In this document: positions 46,340 to 54,195 of the stretch, piece after piece
How the letters are laid out: each line of letters starts with the position of its first letter
How positions within the stretch are numbered: the stretch's first letter is position 1
Origin: Verminephrobacter eiseniae EF01-2
Lineage (GTDB): Bacteria > Pseudomonadota > Gammaproteobacteria > Burkholderiales > Burkholderiaceae_C
Direction: 5' to 3'
DNA length: 64,000 bases
Assembly (NCBI RefSeq): GCF_000015565.1
Contig: NC_008786.1
Coordinates: 3,410,001-3,474,000 of the forward strand
Made by a program: the position numbers and the translations under genes
Notes under the pieces: model-generated
Told to the model about the DNA's origin: nothing
What the model saw: only the letters and a program-made list of their open reading frames with translations
The model's database searches: none

Positions 46340-46705
46340 ATGCAAGCGTATTCGCAGGATTTGCGAGATAGGGTGCTGAAGGCGATAGAACAAGGAGATC
46401 GTCCTACCGATATTGCCAAGCGTTTTGAAGTCAGTCGAGTATGGGTGTACCAAGTCAAGACGCGTCTTGAAGAAGGTATTCGACATAGTTTCCAGATTGG
46501 CGGGCATCGGAAATCTTGCCTTGCTCCAGTGGAGCCTATGTTGCGGGAATGGATTAAAGACAGAGCGGATTTGACACTGCGCGAGATGTGCGAACGGCTG
46601 GCCGAGCATGGGATAACGATCAAAGCCCCAGCCCTATGGCACCAACTGAATAAATGGGGTTTGAGCTTTAAAAAAAACTCTGCACGCCAGCGAGCAAGAG
46701 CGTAA
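46340..46705 (+). CDS. IS630-family transposase, OrfA (N-terminal part)
   Basis: A 121-residue product with the helix-turn-helix DNA-binding domain: [20 protein letters not shown] and [19 protein letters not shown]. The last residues after KKN are out of frame with the continuing transposase. The frame change falls at an A8 run (46670-46677). Dropping one A, or a +1 shift, joins it to OrfB through [13 protein letters not shown]. Confidence 0.9.
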   Translation: MQAYSQDLRDRVLKAIEQGDRPTDIAKRFEVSRVWVYQVKTRLEEGIRHSFQIGGHRKSCLAPVEPMLREWIKDRADLTLREMCERLAEHGITIKAPALWHQLNKWGLSFKKNSARQRARA

Positions 46706-46709
46706 GGAT

Positions 46710-47276
46710 GTGCAAGCGGATCGGGTTGCATGGAAGGAAAGCCAGCCAGCACTTGACGCAACAAAGCTTGTGTTCCTTGATGAGACGGGCACATCCACCA
46801 ACATGACCCGCACACGAGGCCGTTCGCCGAAGGGACAGCGTTGCATAGCCAGTGTTCCACATGGTCACCGGAAAATCACCACCTTCATTGCCGGCTTGCG
46901 GGTAAACGCCGTGACCGCCCCAATGGTCTTGGATGGCCCTATGGATGGCGAAGCATTCCTGGCCTATATACAGCAATTTCTGTGTCCTACGCTGCACCCT
47001 GGTGATATCGTGATCGCTGATAATTTGTCCAGCCATAAAGTCTCTGGTGTGCGTGAGGCCATTGAGGGGGTTGGTGCAACATTGCGTTATCTTCCGCCTT
47101 ACTCACCAGATTTGAACCCTATCGAAAAATTCTTTTCCAAACTGAAAGCCCTGCTCAGGCAAGCTGAACAGCGTACTGTCGATGGACTTTGGAATACCAT
47201 CGGGCACCTGCTTGATTGTTTTACACCACAGGAATTGTCCAACTACTTTTCATCTTCTGGATATGTTTCTACTTAA
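46710..47276 (+). CDS. IS630-family transposase, OrfB (DDE catalytic part)
   Basis: A 188-residue product carrying the DDE core: [15 protein letters not shown] (first Asp), [15 protein letters not shown] (second Asp) and [20 protein letters not shown] (Glu), the standard IS630 spacing. It lacks the DNA-binding domain, which is in OrfA one frame away. The translated homology starts before the first ATG, supporting synthesis as a frameshift fusion. Confidence 0.9.
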   Translation: MQADRVAWKESQPALDATKLVFLDETGTSTNMTRTRGRSPKGQRCIASVPHGHRKITTFIAGLRVNAVTAPMVLDGPMDGEAFLAYIQQFLCPTLHPGDIVIADNLSSHKVSGVREAIEGVGATLRYLPPYSPDLNPIEKFFSKLKALLRQAEQRTVDGLWNTIGHLLDCFTPQELSNYFSSSGYVST

Positions 47277-47381
47277 ATCAAAAATGCTCTATGGATCGGC
47301 ATGCAGCGCGTGGCCGACTTCGCTGCCGGACTGGACTACGCCAGGGAAATCCAGGCGCTGTGAGATGTGTGCAATCGGATG

Positions 47382-47572
47382 GGTTTAGCCCCATCATCCA
47401 ACCGCTCCAGGATTACACCCGTGAGCGTTTCTGCAGTCTCCGAAATCTTCACGACAGATCGAGGCTTTTGAGAGCGATCGTCGACGGTCTTCCAATTGCC
47501 GACTGGGGTCATTTGCGCATGCATAGGCATCGCCAGCGTCAAAGTGATTGCAGCGACCAAAATCTTGTTCAT
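47382..47572 (-). pseudogene. DUF2147 protein, truncated by IS4-family copy B
   Basis: On the minus strand a frame starts MNKILVAAITLTLAMPMHAQ, a clear signal peptide, and continues TPVGNWKTVDDRSQKPRSVV KISE-like sequence, the DUF2147 N-terminus. Homology stops at 47382 where the IS right end begins; the remaining two thirds of the gene are not on the other side of the IS. DUF2147 proteins are exported beta-rich proteins of unknown role. Confidence 0.75.
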
Positions 47573-47817
47573 AAACTACTTCCATATACGCTCAGATCAA
47601 ACCGCTCGCCCAAATGGCAACGACTACAGGCCCAAAACCGACGCAGTCATGAGCGCGCACGCTCGGCTAATGGTGAGGGCTCGCGAATACTGGCTCCCCA
47701 TCTCCACCAATTTTGATCCTGGCTGCAAACCGAACAGGCTACAATGTAACACCTCGCAAAGTAAGCATTGGAATTCGCACAAGACACCTCACGTGAACAA
47801 CATGCCGGAGAACAGTA

Positions 47818-48642
47818 GTGTCAGATTCAAGGACTTCGTCGCTGCTGCGACAGGCATTAGTGCCGCCCAATGCCGTTACCCTGACATCACTAGCGATTGC
47901 ACTTGTGGCGATGTGGAAGCTGCCCTCGGCGGTGTGGCCGACCTGGTCCGTCATTGGTTGCATTGTGCTTGATGTTATGGATGGGCGGATCGCCCGCATG
48001 TCCAATCGCCCGAATGCGCTCGGCGCCCAGCTAGACAGTCTGGTCGACGTAGTGGCCTTTGGTGCGCTCCCTGCGCTACTGGTGCTGCACCACGCTGCTT
48101 CGACTGCATGGATGCTGCATGTCCCGACAGCAATACTTTTCATCGCTTGCGCAGCACTTCGACTTGCACGCTTCAACGCCAAGACCACTCAGGCACCTCA
48201 ACGGTTTTTCACCGGCTTGCCCACTCCTGTAGCGGCCGGGCTTGTGGCCTCGGTGATCCTGGTGCTTCAGCGCAGCGACCAGGCTGGGCATGCGTCTGGG
48301 CCGTTGTCCGGTGGGGTCATCTGCCTGATAGCGGGCTTAGCGGCATGGCTAATGGTGACGAAGCTGCCGTTCCCAAGCTTTAAGACGAACGGTGGTGGTG
48401 CCGCTTCAACGACGCCGAAGCGACGAACGCTGATCGCCATCGTGGCGCTGATGTTCATCGGATTGTTCTTCCATCCCTCACTGACCCTCCTATTGACGTT
48501 TGCCGTCTATGCCGCCAGCGGCTGGGTGATACGGCGGAAGATGAACCAATTCATGGACCGGCTGGCCTATGCAAAGGCGGCGGCTTCCGGTACCGGGCGC
48601 ATCGGGTGCCCGGCCGCCACCGAACACCTGGACCGCCCATGA
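47818..48642 (+). CDS. CDP-alcohol phosphatidyltransferase (PssA-like)
   Basis: A 274-residue membrane protein starting at GTG with CCGGAG upstream. It has the complete CDP-alcohol phosphotransferase motif D-x2-D-G-x2-A-R-x8-G-x3-D-x3-D, seen as DVMDGRIAR then GAQLDSLVD, and about eight hydrophobic segments. The region after the motif (VVAFGALPALLVLHH) resembles phosphatidylserine synthase II. It transfers a phospho-alcohol between a CDP-activated partner and an acceptor. Its stop overlaps the ATG of the next gene, and the neighbours are a nucleotidyltransferase and a kinase-like protein, suggesting a dedicated lipid head-group pathway rather than housekeeping PssA. Confidence 0.88.
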   Translation: MSDSRTSSLLRQALVPPNAVTLTSLAIALVAMWKLPSAVWPTWSVIGCIVLDVMDGRIARMSNRPNALGAQLDSLVDVVAFGALPALLVLHHAASTAWMLHVPTAILFIACAALRLARFNAKTTQAPQRFFTGLPTPVAAGLVASVILVLQRSDQAGHASGPLSGGVICLIAGLAAWLMVTKLPFPSFKTNGGGAASTTPKRRTLIAIVALMFIGLFFHPSLTLLLTFAVYAASGWVIRRKMNQFMDRLAYAKAAASGTGRIGCPAATEHLDRP

Positions 48643-49321
48643 ACGAGCAAGCACTCGGCGCGGGCCCCGTCGTCTATTGCTCGGTGCCGGTAAGGGCACA
48701 CGCTTCAATGCCGCGGGGACGAAGTTACTCGCACCGTTGCGGGGCCGTCCGCTTCTGGCCCATGTCGTCACCCACGTACGGGTCACTGGCCTGCCGATGC
48801 GGCTGGTACTCGACAGCACCGCGCCGCAGCCGCTGGTCGATCTGGCAGACCAGCTCACGCGCGAAGGCGAGATTGTCCAGAATCCCCTCGCCGCCAGAGG
48901 CATCGGCACTTCCATCGCTGCGGGCATGCATGCAACGAAGCAAGCCACGGGCTGGCTGGTGCTGCCAGCGGATATGCCCAACATCGGCTCGGACGTGATC
49001 ACCCTTGTGGCGCAGGCCCTGGAAGACCCTCGCATCATGTCGGCCAGGCCGGTCTACCGTGGAACACCTGGGTACCCGTTGGGTTTCAGCCGGCGGTGCA
49101 ACATTGACTGGAACACCTCCCTGATTGCCATGGGTCTAACACTGCTGAAAGCCAAGGCAGCCGGACGAGCACTTTTCGTCGAGACGCCTGGTGTGGTGCA
49201 AGACGTCGACCAGCCGTCGGACCTGGCCGCTCTCGAAGGGCCCGACGACACCACGCGCAATTCGTACCCCGAGGAGTCAACATGGCACACAGGCTCTCCC
49301 TCGTTGCCTGGCGCGCGCTGA
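48639..49321 (+). pseudogene. MobA-like nucleotidyltransferase, apparently frameshifted near its start
   Basis: The expected start ATG at 48639 overlaps the previous stop (ATGA) and reads MNEQALGAGPVV, but the nucleotide-binding loop LLLGAGKGTRFNAAGTKLLA continues in a different frame from about 48675 on. One missing base near 48672-48680 explains this. The remainder is a normal MobA/GlmU-type fold: GRPLLAHVVTHV, GWLVLPADMPNIGSDVITLV (metal Asp) and QDVDQPSDLAAL. It could be translated from an internal start in the upstream gene (48569), or the base may be a sequencing error; otherwise it is broken. Substrate unknown; CTP or GTP transferases of this type make NDP-alcohols or cofactors. Confidence 0.7.
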
Positions 49322-50178
49322 AGCCTCATGCAGCCACCGCGGCGCGCTTGCTCGGTGCAGCCTTGATCGCTATGGCCGGCGGGCTGATCCTGCTGCCCGA
49401 ATCAGCCGTCTTGCGCGCGACTTGGGTCGTGCTCTGTGGCGCCGTGGCGCTATACGGGGCCCACGTGCTGTTCGCGCTGGCAGGCATCCTTTTTGGTTTG
49501 CCGCCCGAGCTCCGGCGCAAACTCCAGCATCTGCTGGCCGGTGGTGCCATCACGGCTATCGGCTGGAGCATCGGCTCGAGCCTGGCCGTCACGATGATGT
49601 GCAGCGCGATGGTGGCGTGGCTCGTCTTCAGCAAGAGGCTGAAAGACGCACAGACTCTGAGGCATCTCACGATGAGCCGCCGCGACAGCCGGCAGACCCA
49701 CGGCGAGATGCTGCTGCCGCTGGGCCTATTGCTGTCGCTGTGGGTCGCGGGTGGCACGACACCGGCCTGGTTCTTCGGCGCGCTGACCCTCACGCTCGCT
49801 GATGCGGCGGCGGCGTTGGTCGGCGTGCACATGGGGCGCATGCAGTATGGCGTGCACAGGGGGGCCGGGCAGAAGTCGGTCGAAGGCAACCTCGCCTTCT
49901 TCGCCGTGACGCTCATCCTCGGCTGGATAATCCTGCCCGATGCCGGCCTGGAAGCGCCCGCCACTGCGGTTCTGGCCTTGATGTCGGGAGCCGTGGTGCT
50001 CACGGTGCTGGAGTCGCTGTGCACCCATGGCCTCGACAATCTCCTGCTGCCGATGGCCGCGGTGCTGCTGGTCCAGCTGCCAGGGCTGCTGTCGTCGCAG
50101 GCCTTGCTCGGTGTCGCGATCGCCTCCCTGGCGCTGCTGGTGTGGATCGCCAAGCGTTCAAGCCGCCTGACACTATGA
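49282..50178 (+). CDS. Phytol/dolichol kinase-like membrane protein
   Basis: A 298-residue protein with about eight membrane segments. ELRRKLQHLLAGG and ALTLTLADAAAALVGVHMGR followed by KSVEGNLAFFAVTLILG are the signature of the CTP-dependent polyprenol/phytol kinase (SEC59/VTE5) and CdsA-related family. Such enzymes phosphorylate a lipid alcohol with CTP. Its start lies 40 bp inside the end of the nucleotidyltransferase gene, and its stop overlaps the next start by 4 bp, so the operon is tightly coupled. Confidence 0.8.
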   Translation: MAHRLSLVAWRALKPHAATAARLLGAALIAMAGGLILLPESAVLRATWVVLCGAVALYGAHVLFALAGILFGLPPELRRKLQHLLAGGAITAIGWSIGSSLAVTMMCSAMVAWLVFSKRLKDAQTLRHLTMSRRDSRQTHGEMLLPLGLLLSLWVAGGTTPAWFFGALTLTLADAAAALVGVHMGRMQYGVHRGAGQKSVEGNLAFFAVTLILGWIILPDAGLEAPATAVLALMSGAVVLTVLESLCTHGLDNLLLPMAAVLLVQLPGLLSSQALLGVAIASLALLVWIAKRSSRLTL

Positions 50179-50948
50179 CGACATCACTGTGCCGCACAAC
50201 CTCCAATTCCATCATCAAATGGGCATTGCTCGGCGCGGCCAGCTATGCGCTAGCTGCGCTGCTTCACGAAGGTGTCGGACATGGGTTAGGCTGCTTGCTG
50301 GCAGGCGGCGACATCGAGCTGGTGACGTCGAGCTACCTTTCTTGCTCGCGGCGCGGTGCGCTGATCGATGTTGCCGGGCCAGTAGCCAATGCCATCGCCT
50401 TCGTCGCTTTCGCCGCCCTGGCATCGTGGGCCAAGTCTTATCGCAGGCCGGTGTCCCGCTTCGCGTCGGGGTTTTGCTGGCTTGAGGCCGCGTGGAACCT
50501 CTACTGGTTCACTGGCTACCTCCTTTACTCAGGCCTCACCGATCACGGAGACTGGAGTCTCATCGCGCAGAGCCTACCGATGGGCCCGTACCTCCTCATG
50601 GCCGCAGGGCTGCTTGCCACGATCCAGGGTATCCGATGGTTCCGCCGCAGCAATCCCTTCGGGCAGGCGAATACGCTGTTCGCCGCCTATGCCGGCGGCA
50701 GTGCCGCGGCCCTCTTTGCGGCGGCGTTCGACCCCGCAGGGTTCGTCGGCCTGTTACTCAGGGCCCCTCCAGCTGCGCCCCTGGCAGGGATCTGCCTGCT
50801 GCTCTCGGTGGACCGACACCATCGGTCGCCGATTGAGGATGGCGTGTCACGCCACGAAGCCGGCTTTCGCGACGTGGTGTGGCTCGGAGGGCTCGTCATC
50901 GGCACGCTGTTTTTCATCGGAGTCCTGGGACCTGGCTGGAGACCTTGA
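50175..50948 (+). CDS. Integral membrane protein with HExxH motif (M50-like)
   Basis: A 257-residue protein with six or seven hydrophobic segments. ALAALLHEGVGHGLGCLLAG in the first third contains HEGVGH (HExxH), and IDVAGPVANAIAFVAF lies about 45 residues on, an arrangement seen in M50 site-2 proteases, although the second Asp motif is not evident. It starts within the stop of the kinase-like gene. It could be an intramembrane protease or a membrane enzyme using the same metal site. It ends the four-gene unit, 10 bp from a convergent gene. Confidence 0.65.
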   Translation: MTTSLCRTTSNSIIKWALLGAASYALAALLHEGVGHGLGCLLAGGDIELVTSSYLSCSRRGALIDVAGPVANAIAFVAFAALASWAKSYRRPVSRFASGFCWLEAAWNLYWFTGYLLYSGLTDHGDWSLIAQSLPMGPYLLMAAGLLATIQGIRWFRRSNPFGQANTLFAAYAGGSAAALFAAAFDPAGFVGLLLRAPPAAPLAGICLLLSVDRHHRSPIEDGVSRHEAGFRDVVWLGGLVIGTLFFIGVLGPGWRP

Positions 50949-50957
50949 GGTGCGATT

Positions 50958-51540
50958 TCATGCGGCCCGCAACTCGGTGGCAGACCAGGCCCACGCCACC
51001 GAATTGATCATTACCACCGACTGGCCCTGATGCAGCAACCCCTGCCCGCTCATGGCTTCGAGCGTCAGCAGTGGATCGGCCGCCCCAGCATGTCCGAACG
51101 CGGACCTCGCATCGCGGCGCAGCCGCGCGGGATCGATGCCCAGCTCGTCCGCCATCAAGGCAAACGCCTTCGGGCGAAAGCTCTCCACGACGACGTGGTC
51201 GGCCTCGTGGAGGGCGAAGCCGGCCCGTTCACGAAATTGCTCGCCGAGACGCCGGAGGCAGCGCCGGGTTTCCTGCACGTACAGCACCGGGTGCTGCTCG
51301 ACGGCGAACGCCACCGCGGCAAGCCGGTGGCTGGACAGCGACACGACGGTGCCGACTTCGAGGCCTCGCGCCGATGACGCGTCCACCAGAAAAGCCACCG
51401 CCAGATCACTGAGAACGGAGCTTCCGTTGCGCATCAGTCGAGGCACATGCGGCGGGTGGCGGTCGAACAGAGAGAGAAAAACGGCGGAAAGCGCGCCTGG
51501 AACGGCGACTTCCGGAGGGGCGTGCTCAAGAGGCCGAGGC
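50958..51540 (-). pseudogene. Truncated 3-oxoacyl-ACP synthase III (FabH)-like gene
   Basis: On the minus strand the frame contains GSSVLSDLAVAFLVDASSAR, LHEADHVVVESFRPKAFALM, RSAFGHAGAADPLLTLEAMS and VVMINSVAWAWSATEL, which follow the C-terminal half of KAS III enzymes. The N-terminal half with the active-site Cys is absent; the frame runs into the tmRNA terminator instead. The catalytic Asn/His positions are also altered. It is probably a remnant left when foreign DNA inserted beside ssrA was partly deleted. Assignment is by pattern only. Confidence 0.5.
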
Positions 51541-51571
51541 GCGAAACCGCGCCAACACAGGGGGAACGGGC

Positions 51572-51607
51572 AAAAAAAATCCCAACCGGATAAGGGTTGG
51601 GATTTCA
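51572..51607 (-). terminator. Rho-independent terminator of ssrA
   Basis: Stem AAATCCCAACC with GGTTGGGATTT and a loop of seven, ending in a run of eight T on the minus strand, beginning five bases beyond the 3' CCA of tmRNA. Confidence 0.9.
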
Positions 51608-51612
51608 CATTA

Positions 51613-51999
51613 TGGTGGAGCTGGCGGGAATTGAACCCGCGTCCGTAAGCCTTTACCGGGCAGATCTACATGTTTAGCGGTCTGATTTGAGTCTCGCCAC
51701 CATTGTCGCGCAGTCGCACGCTACACTGGCCGCCAGCACCCTATTTTCTTGCCCTGACCCAAGGTACCCGGATCAGGACCAGCCCATGTCATTATCCTTG
51801 CAGCCGGGAGGCGCTGATTGCTCAGAACCCCCTTGCCCAGCCCATCGGCCGACTGTTGCAAGGCTCGCTGGCAATTAAGCAGCGAGTGCGAAACGTTCGT
51901 CGTTTGCAGTTAGTTTTTCGAATCGAGATTTACGAGCGTGACCCAAGCTCGACATGCACCACGCCGGTTCCGAACCCACGTCGAAACCAGGGCAGCCCC
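51613..51999 (-). ncRNA. ssrA: Transfer-messenger RNA (tmRNA)
   Basis: A 387-nt tmRNA that rescues stalled ribosomes. The 5' GGGGCTG pairs with CAGCTCC before the 3' ACCA, forming the tRNA-like acceptor; the T-arm GGTTCAATTCC lies near the 3' end. The reading frame in the middle encodes the tag ANDERFALAA followed by TAA (minus strand, about 51876-51908). The 3' end is a common island integration site; the truncated KAS III gene right beyond the terminator fits that. Confidence 0.97.
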
Positions 52000-52008
52000 A
52001 AGAGCCGT

Positions 52009-52036
52009 ATTCTACACTGACGCGAGCAATTGCAAG
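52009..52036 (-). promoter_or_regulatory. ssrA promoter inside the 3' end of gph
   Basis: Minus-strand -35-like CTTGCA (52031-52036) and -10-like TAGAAT (52009-52014) are separated by 16 bp and lie nine bases before the tmRNA 5' end. The -10 element overlaps the stop codon of gph. Confidence 0.65.
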
Positions 52037-52677
52037 AGCTCGGAGGGAAATTTAATTGCGGCATGTGCTCCCCAGTTCTGCACGGCGGTGTTGGCGCCCA
52101 GGTAGCCGTAAGTCGCCGCGACCGTGCCCATCCCGGCCGCGAGGCCGGCAGCGATGTCGCGCTCATCGTCACCCACGTAAATGCATTGTTCGGGCGACAG
52201 CTTCAAGCGCGCTGCCGCTTCCAGCAAGGGCGCGGGGTGTGGCTTGGCATGGGGCGTGGTGTCGCCACTGATGATCGCCGCCGCCGTGACGAACAGCGGG
52301 ATGGTCCGGGTCAACGGTTCGGTGAAGCGGGCCATTTTGTTGGTGACGACACCCCAGGCCATGTTGCGGCACAACAACTGGTCGATCAGTTCCGGCACTT
52401 GCGCAAAGATGGTTGTGCGCTGCGTCAAGCATGCGCCGTAGTTCACGAAAAACTCTTCACGCAAGGCGGCAAACCCGGGATGGTCGGGGTTGATGCCAAA
52501 GGCTTCGCCCAACATGCCACGGGCGCCTGCCCCGGCCATGGGCCGATATTGCGCCAACGGCAAGGGGGGCAGGCCGCGATCGGTGCGCATTTTGTCGGCA
52601 GCAGCGCCCAGATCAGGGGCGCTGTCGATCAGCGTTCCATCCAGATCAAACAGGACTGCGCGGATGTGGTGAAACAT
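52012..52677 (-). CDS. gph: Phosphoglycolate phosphatase
   Basis: A 221-residue HAD-superfamily phosphatase. Motif I is LFDLDGTLIDSAPDL (nucleophile Asp), motif II lies in WGVVTNKMARFTEPL, motif III Lys follows in the PHAKPHPAPL segment and motif IV is YVGDDERDIAAGLAAGM. The cap domain is of the Gph type. It hydrolyses 2-phosphoglycolate formed by DNA repair or oxygenase activity. It is 9 bp downstream of ubiG on the same strand, a conserved pair in betaproteobacteria. Confidence 0.93.
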   Translation of the reverse strand: MFHHIRAVLFDLDGTLIDSAPDLGAAADKMRTDRGLPPLPLAQYRPMAGAGARGMLGEAFGINPDHPGFAALREEFFVNYGACLTQRTTIFAQVPELIDQLLCRNMAWGVVTNKMARFTEPLTRTIPLFVTAAAIISGDTTPHAKPHPAPLLEAAARLKLSPEQCIYVGDDERDIAAGLAAGMGTVAATYGYLGANTAVQNWGAHAAIKFPSELLQLLASV

Positions 52678-52686
52678 GGGGCGCTT

Positions 52687-53397
52687 TCAGGCGATGCGCC
52701 GCGTTGCCAACAGGTAGTTCACGCCGGTATCCGCGCTGAGCCGGTAACGCTGTGTCAGCGGGTTGTATGCAAGCCCTTTGGCATGCTGTACATGCAGTCC
52801 TGCGCTGCGGCAACTGGCGGCCAGTTCACTGGGGCGGATCATCTTGGCGTATTCGTGCGTCCCGCGAGGCAGCAGGTTGAGTACATACTCTGCGGCCACG
52901 ATGGCCTGCATGAATGCCTTGGCATTGCGGTTGAGGGTGGAGAAGAAGACCCAGCCGCCCGGTTTGACCAACGCGGAGCAGGCGTGCACTACGGATGCAG
53001 GCTCCGGCACATGTTCCAGCATTTCCATGCAGGTCACTGCGTCAAAACTTGCTGGCTGCTCTTGGGCCAGCGCTTCGGCACTGAGTTCCCGGTACTGGAC
53101 ATTTTTTGTCCCGGCATCCAGTGCGTGTAGTTGCGCCACACACAAGGACTTGGATGCCAAGTCGATGCCCAGCACATCCGCTCCCTTGCGGGCCATCGCG
53201 TCTGTCAATATCCCGCCACCGCAGCCTACATCGAGCACCCGCTTGCCGGACAGTTCGCACAAGCCATCGATCCAGTCGAGCCGCAGGGGGTTGATTTGGT
53301 GCAGTGGACGAAATTCGCCGTCCGGGTCCCACCAGCGATGGGCAAGTTCCGAGAATTTGGCCAACTCGGCCGGGTCTGCATTGACGGGTTCACTCAT
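52687..53397 (-). CDS. ubiG: Ubiquinone biosynthesis O-methyltransferase UbiG
   Basis: A 236-residue SAM-dependent methyltransferase that performs both O-methylations of ubiquinone synthesis. The N-terminal ELAKFSELAHRWWDPDGEFR and PLHQINPLRLDWI are UbiG-specific; the SAM loop is VLDVGCGGGILTDAMARKGA; EMLEHVPEP and GWVFFSTLNRN follow. Length agrees with E. coli UbiG (240). It sits between the OmpA-family gene and gph. Confidence 0.95.
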   Translation of the reverse strand: MSEPVNADPAELAKFSELAHRWWDPDGEFRPLHQINPLRLDWIDGLCELSGKRVLDVGCGGGILTDAMARKGADVLGIDLASKSLCVAQLHALDAGTKNVQYRELSAEALAQEQPASFDAVTCMEMLEHVPEPASVVHACSALVKPGGWVFFSTLNRNAKAFMQAIVAAEYVLNLLPRGTHEYAKMIRPSELAASCRSAGLHVQHAKGLAYNPLTQRYRLSADTGVNYLLATRRIA

Positions 53398-53411
53398 GCC
53401 GGTGATTGTCC

Positions 53412-53442
53412 ATAAAAAAAGCCCCGTCGCCAGGGCTTTTTA
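53412..53442 (-). terminator. Rho-independent terminator after the OmpA-family gene
   Basis: AAAAAAAGCCC and GGGCTTTTTA form a stem with an eight-base loop; read on the minus strand it follows the OmpA-family stop by about 25 bp and precedes the ubiG start. Confidence 0.8.
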
Positions 53443-53466
53443 GCCATTCAAGGATCGTTGAGGGGA

Positions 53467-54195
53467 TTACTTGGAGGCGCGGGTGCCGACGACTTCGATT
53501 TCCACGCGGCGGTTTTTCGCACGGCCTTCGGACGTCTTGTTGTCGGCCACGGGTTGCTTTTCACCCTTGCCTTCGGTGTACACGCGGTTCTTTTCGATGC
53601 CTTTGGACACCAGGTAAGCCTTCACGGCTTCGGCCCGGCGTACCGACAGCCTCTGGTTGTAGGCGTCAGTGCCCACGGAGTCGGTATGGCCGACCGCAAT
53701 GATCACTTCCAGGTTGATGTCCTTGACTTTGGAAACCAAGTCGTCGAGCTTGGCCTTGCCTTCCGGCTTGATCACTGATTTGTCGAAGTCGAAGAATGCG
53801 TCGGTGGCGTAGGTGACCTTGGTCGCCACAGCAGGGGCAGGGGTCGAGGCGGAAGCTGTCGCGGGGGTTTGGCCGGCAGCAGCAGGAGACGAGGAGGAAG
53901 AAGCCGCAGACGCCGGCGCGGCTTTTTGCGCGGCTGCAGCCGCCGCTGCCGCAGCAGTCGTAGCGGGGGTCGCTGCGGCAGCAGCAGCAGCGGCAGTGGT
54001 GGCGATCGCACTGTCGCAGCCGGCAGAGGCGGTTGCAGGTGTCCAGTTGGCGTTGCGCCAGCAGTGTTCGTTGCTGCCGTTCTTCCAAGCCAGTTGGCCG
54101 GAAGCGTCTCTCCAGTTGTCGGCGGATTGGGCGCCAGCGGCGGCGGCAAGCGTAGCGGAGGCAAACAACATTGCCACTTTGTTCAGCTTCTTCAT
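53467..54195 (-). CDS. OmpA-family outer-membrane/peptidoglycan-binding protein
   Basis: A 242-residue exported protein. The signal peptide is MKKLNKVAMLFASATLAAAA. It is followed by a short conserved segment (NWRDASGQLAWKNGSNEHCW), a very Ala/Ser-rich linker of about 70 residues, and a C-terminal OmpA domain (about 130-240) with FFDFDKSVIKPEGKAKLDD, VGHTDSVGTDAYNQRLSVRR and NRRVEIEV. There is no N-terminal barrel, so it is probably a periplasmic, peptidoglycan-linked protein. This architecture is abundant in Comamonadaceae. It is divergent from gyrA. Confidence 0.92.
   Translation of the reverse strand: MKKLNKVAMLFASATLAAAAGAQSADNWRDASGQLAWKNGSNEHCWRNANWTPATASAGCDSAIATTAAAAAAAATPATTAAAAAAAAAQKAAPASAASSSSSPAAAGQTPATASASTPAPAVATKVTYATDAFFDFDKSVIKPEGKAKLDDLVSKVKDINLEVIIAVGHTDSVGTDAYNQRLSVRRAEAVKAYLVSKGIEKNRVYTEGKGEKQPVADNKTSEGRAKNRRVEIEVVGTRASK

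Larger units (their letters stand above)
46271..47289 (+). mobile_element. IS630-family insertion sequence
   Basis: A 1019-bp element with imperfect terminal repeats GAGCATATTTGACTTAA and GAGCATTTTTGATTTAA (right end, complemented). It duplicates the dinucleotide TA (46269-46270 and 47290-47291), the hallmark of IS630/Tc1-mariner insertion. It is distinctly AT-rich compared with its host. It is inserted in IS4-family copy B. Confidence 0.95.
44964..47381 (+). mobile_element. IS4-family insertion sequence, copy B, interrupted by an IS630-family element
   Basis: Has the same 18-bp terminal repeats as copy A. Its total length of 2418 bp minus the 1019-bp IS630 insert and one 2-bp TA duplication pair returns exactly 1397 bp. 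The flanks differ (CGCTTGAAC on the left, GGTTTAGCC on the right), so no target duplication remains, and DNA next to the element has been lost or exchanged. Confidence 0.93.
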
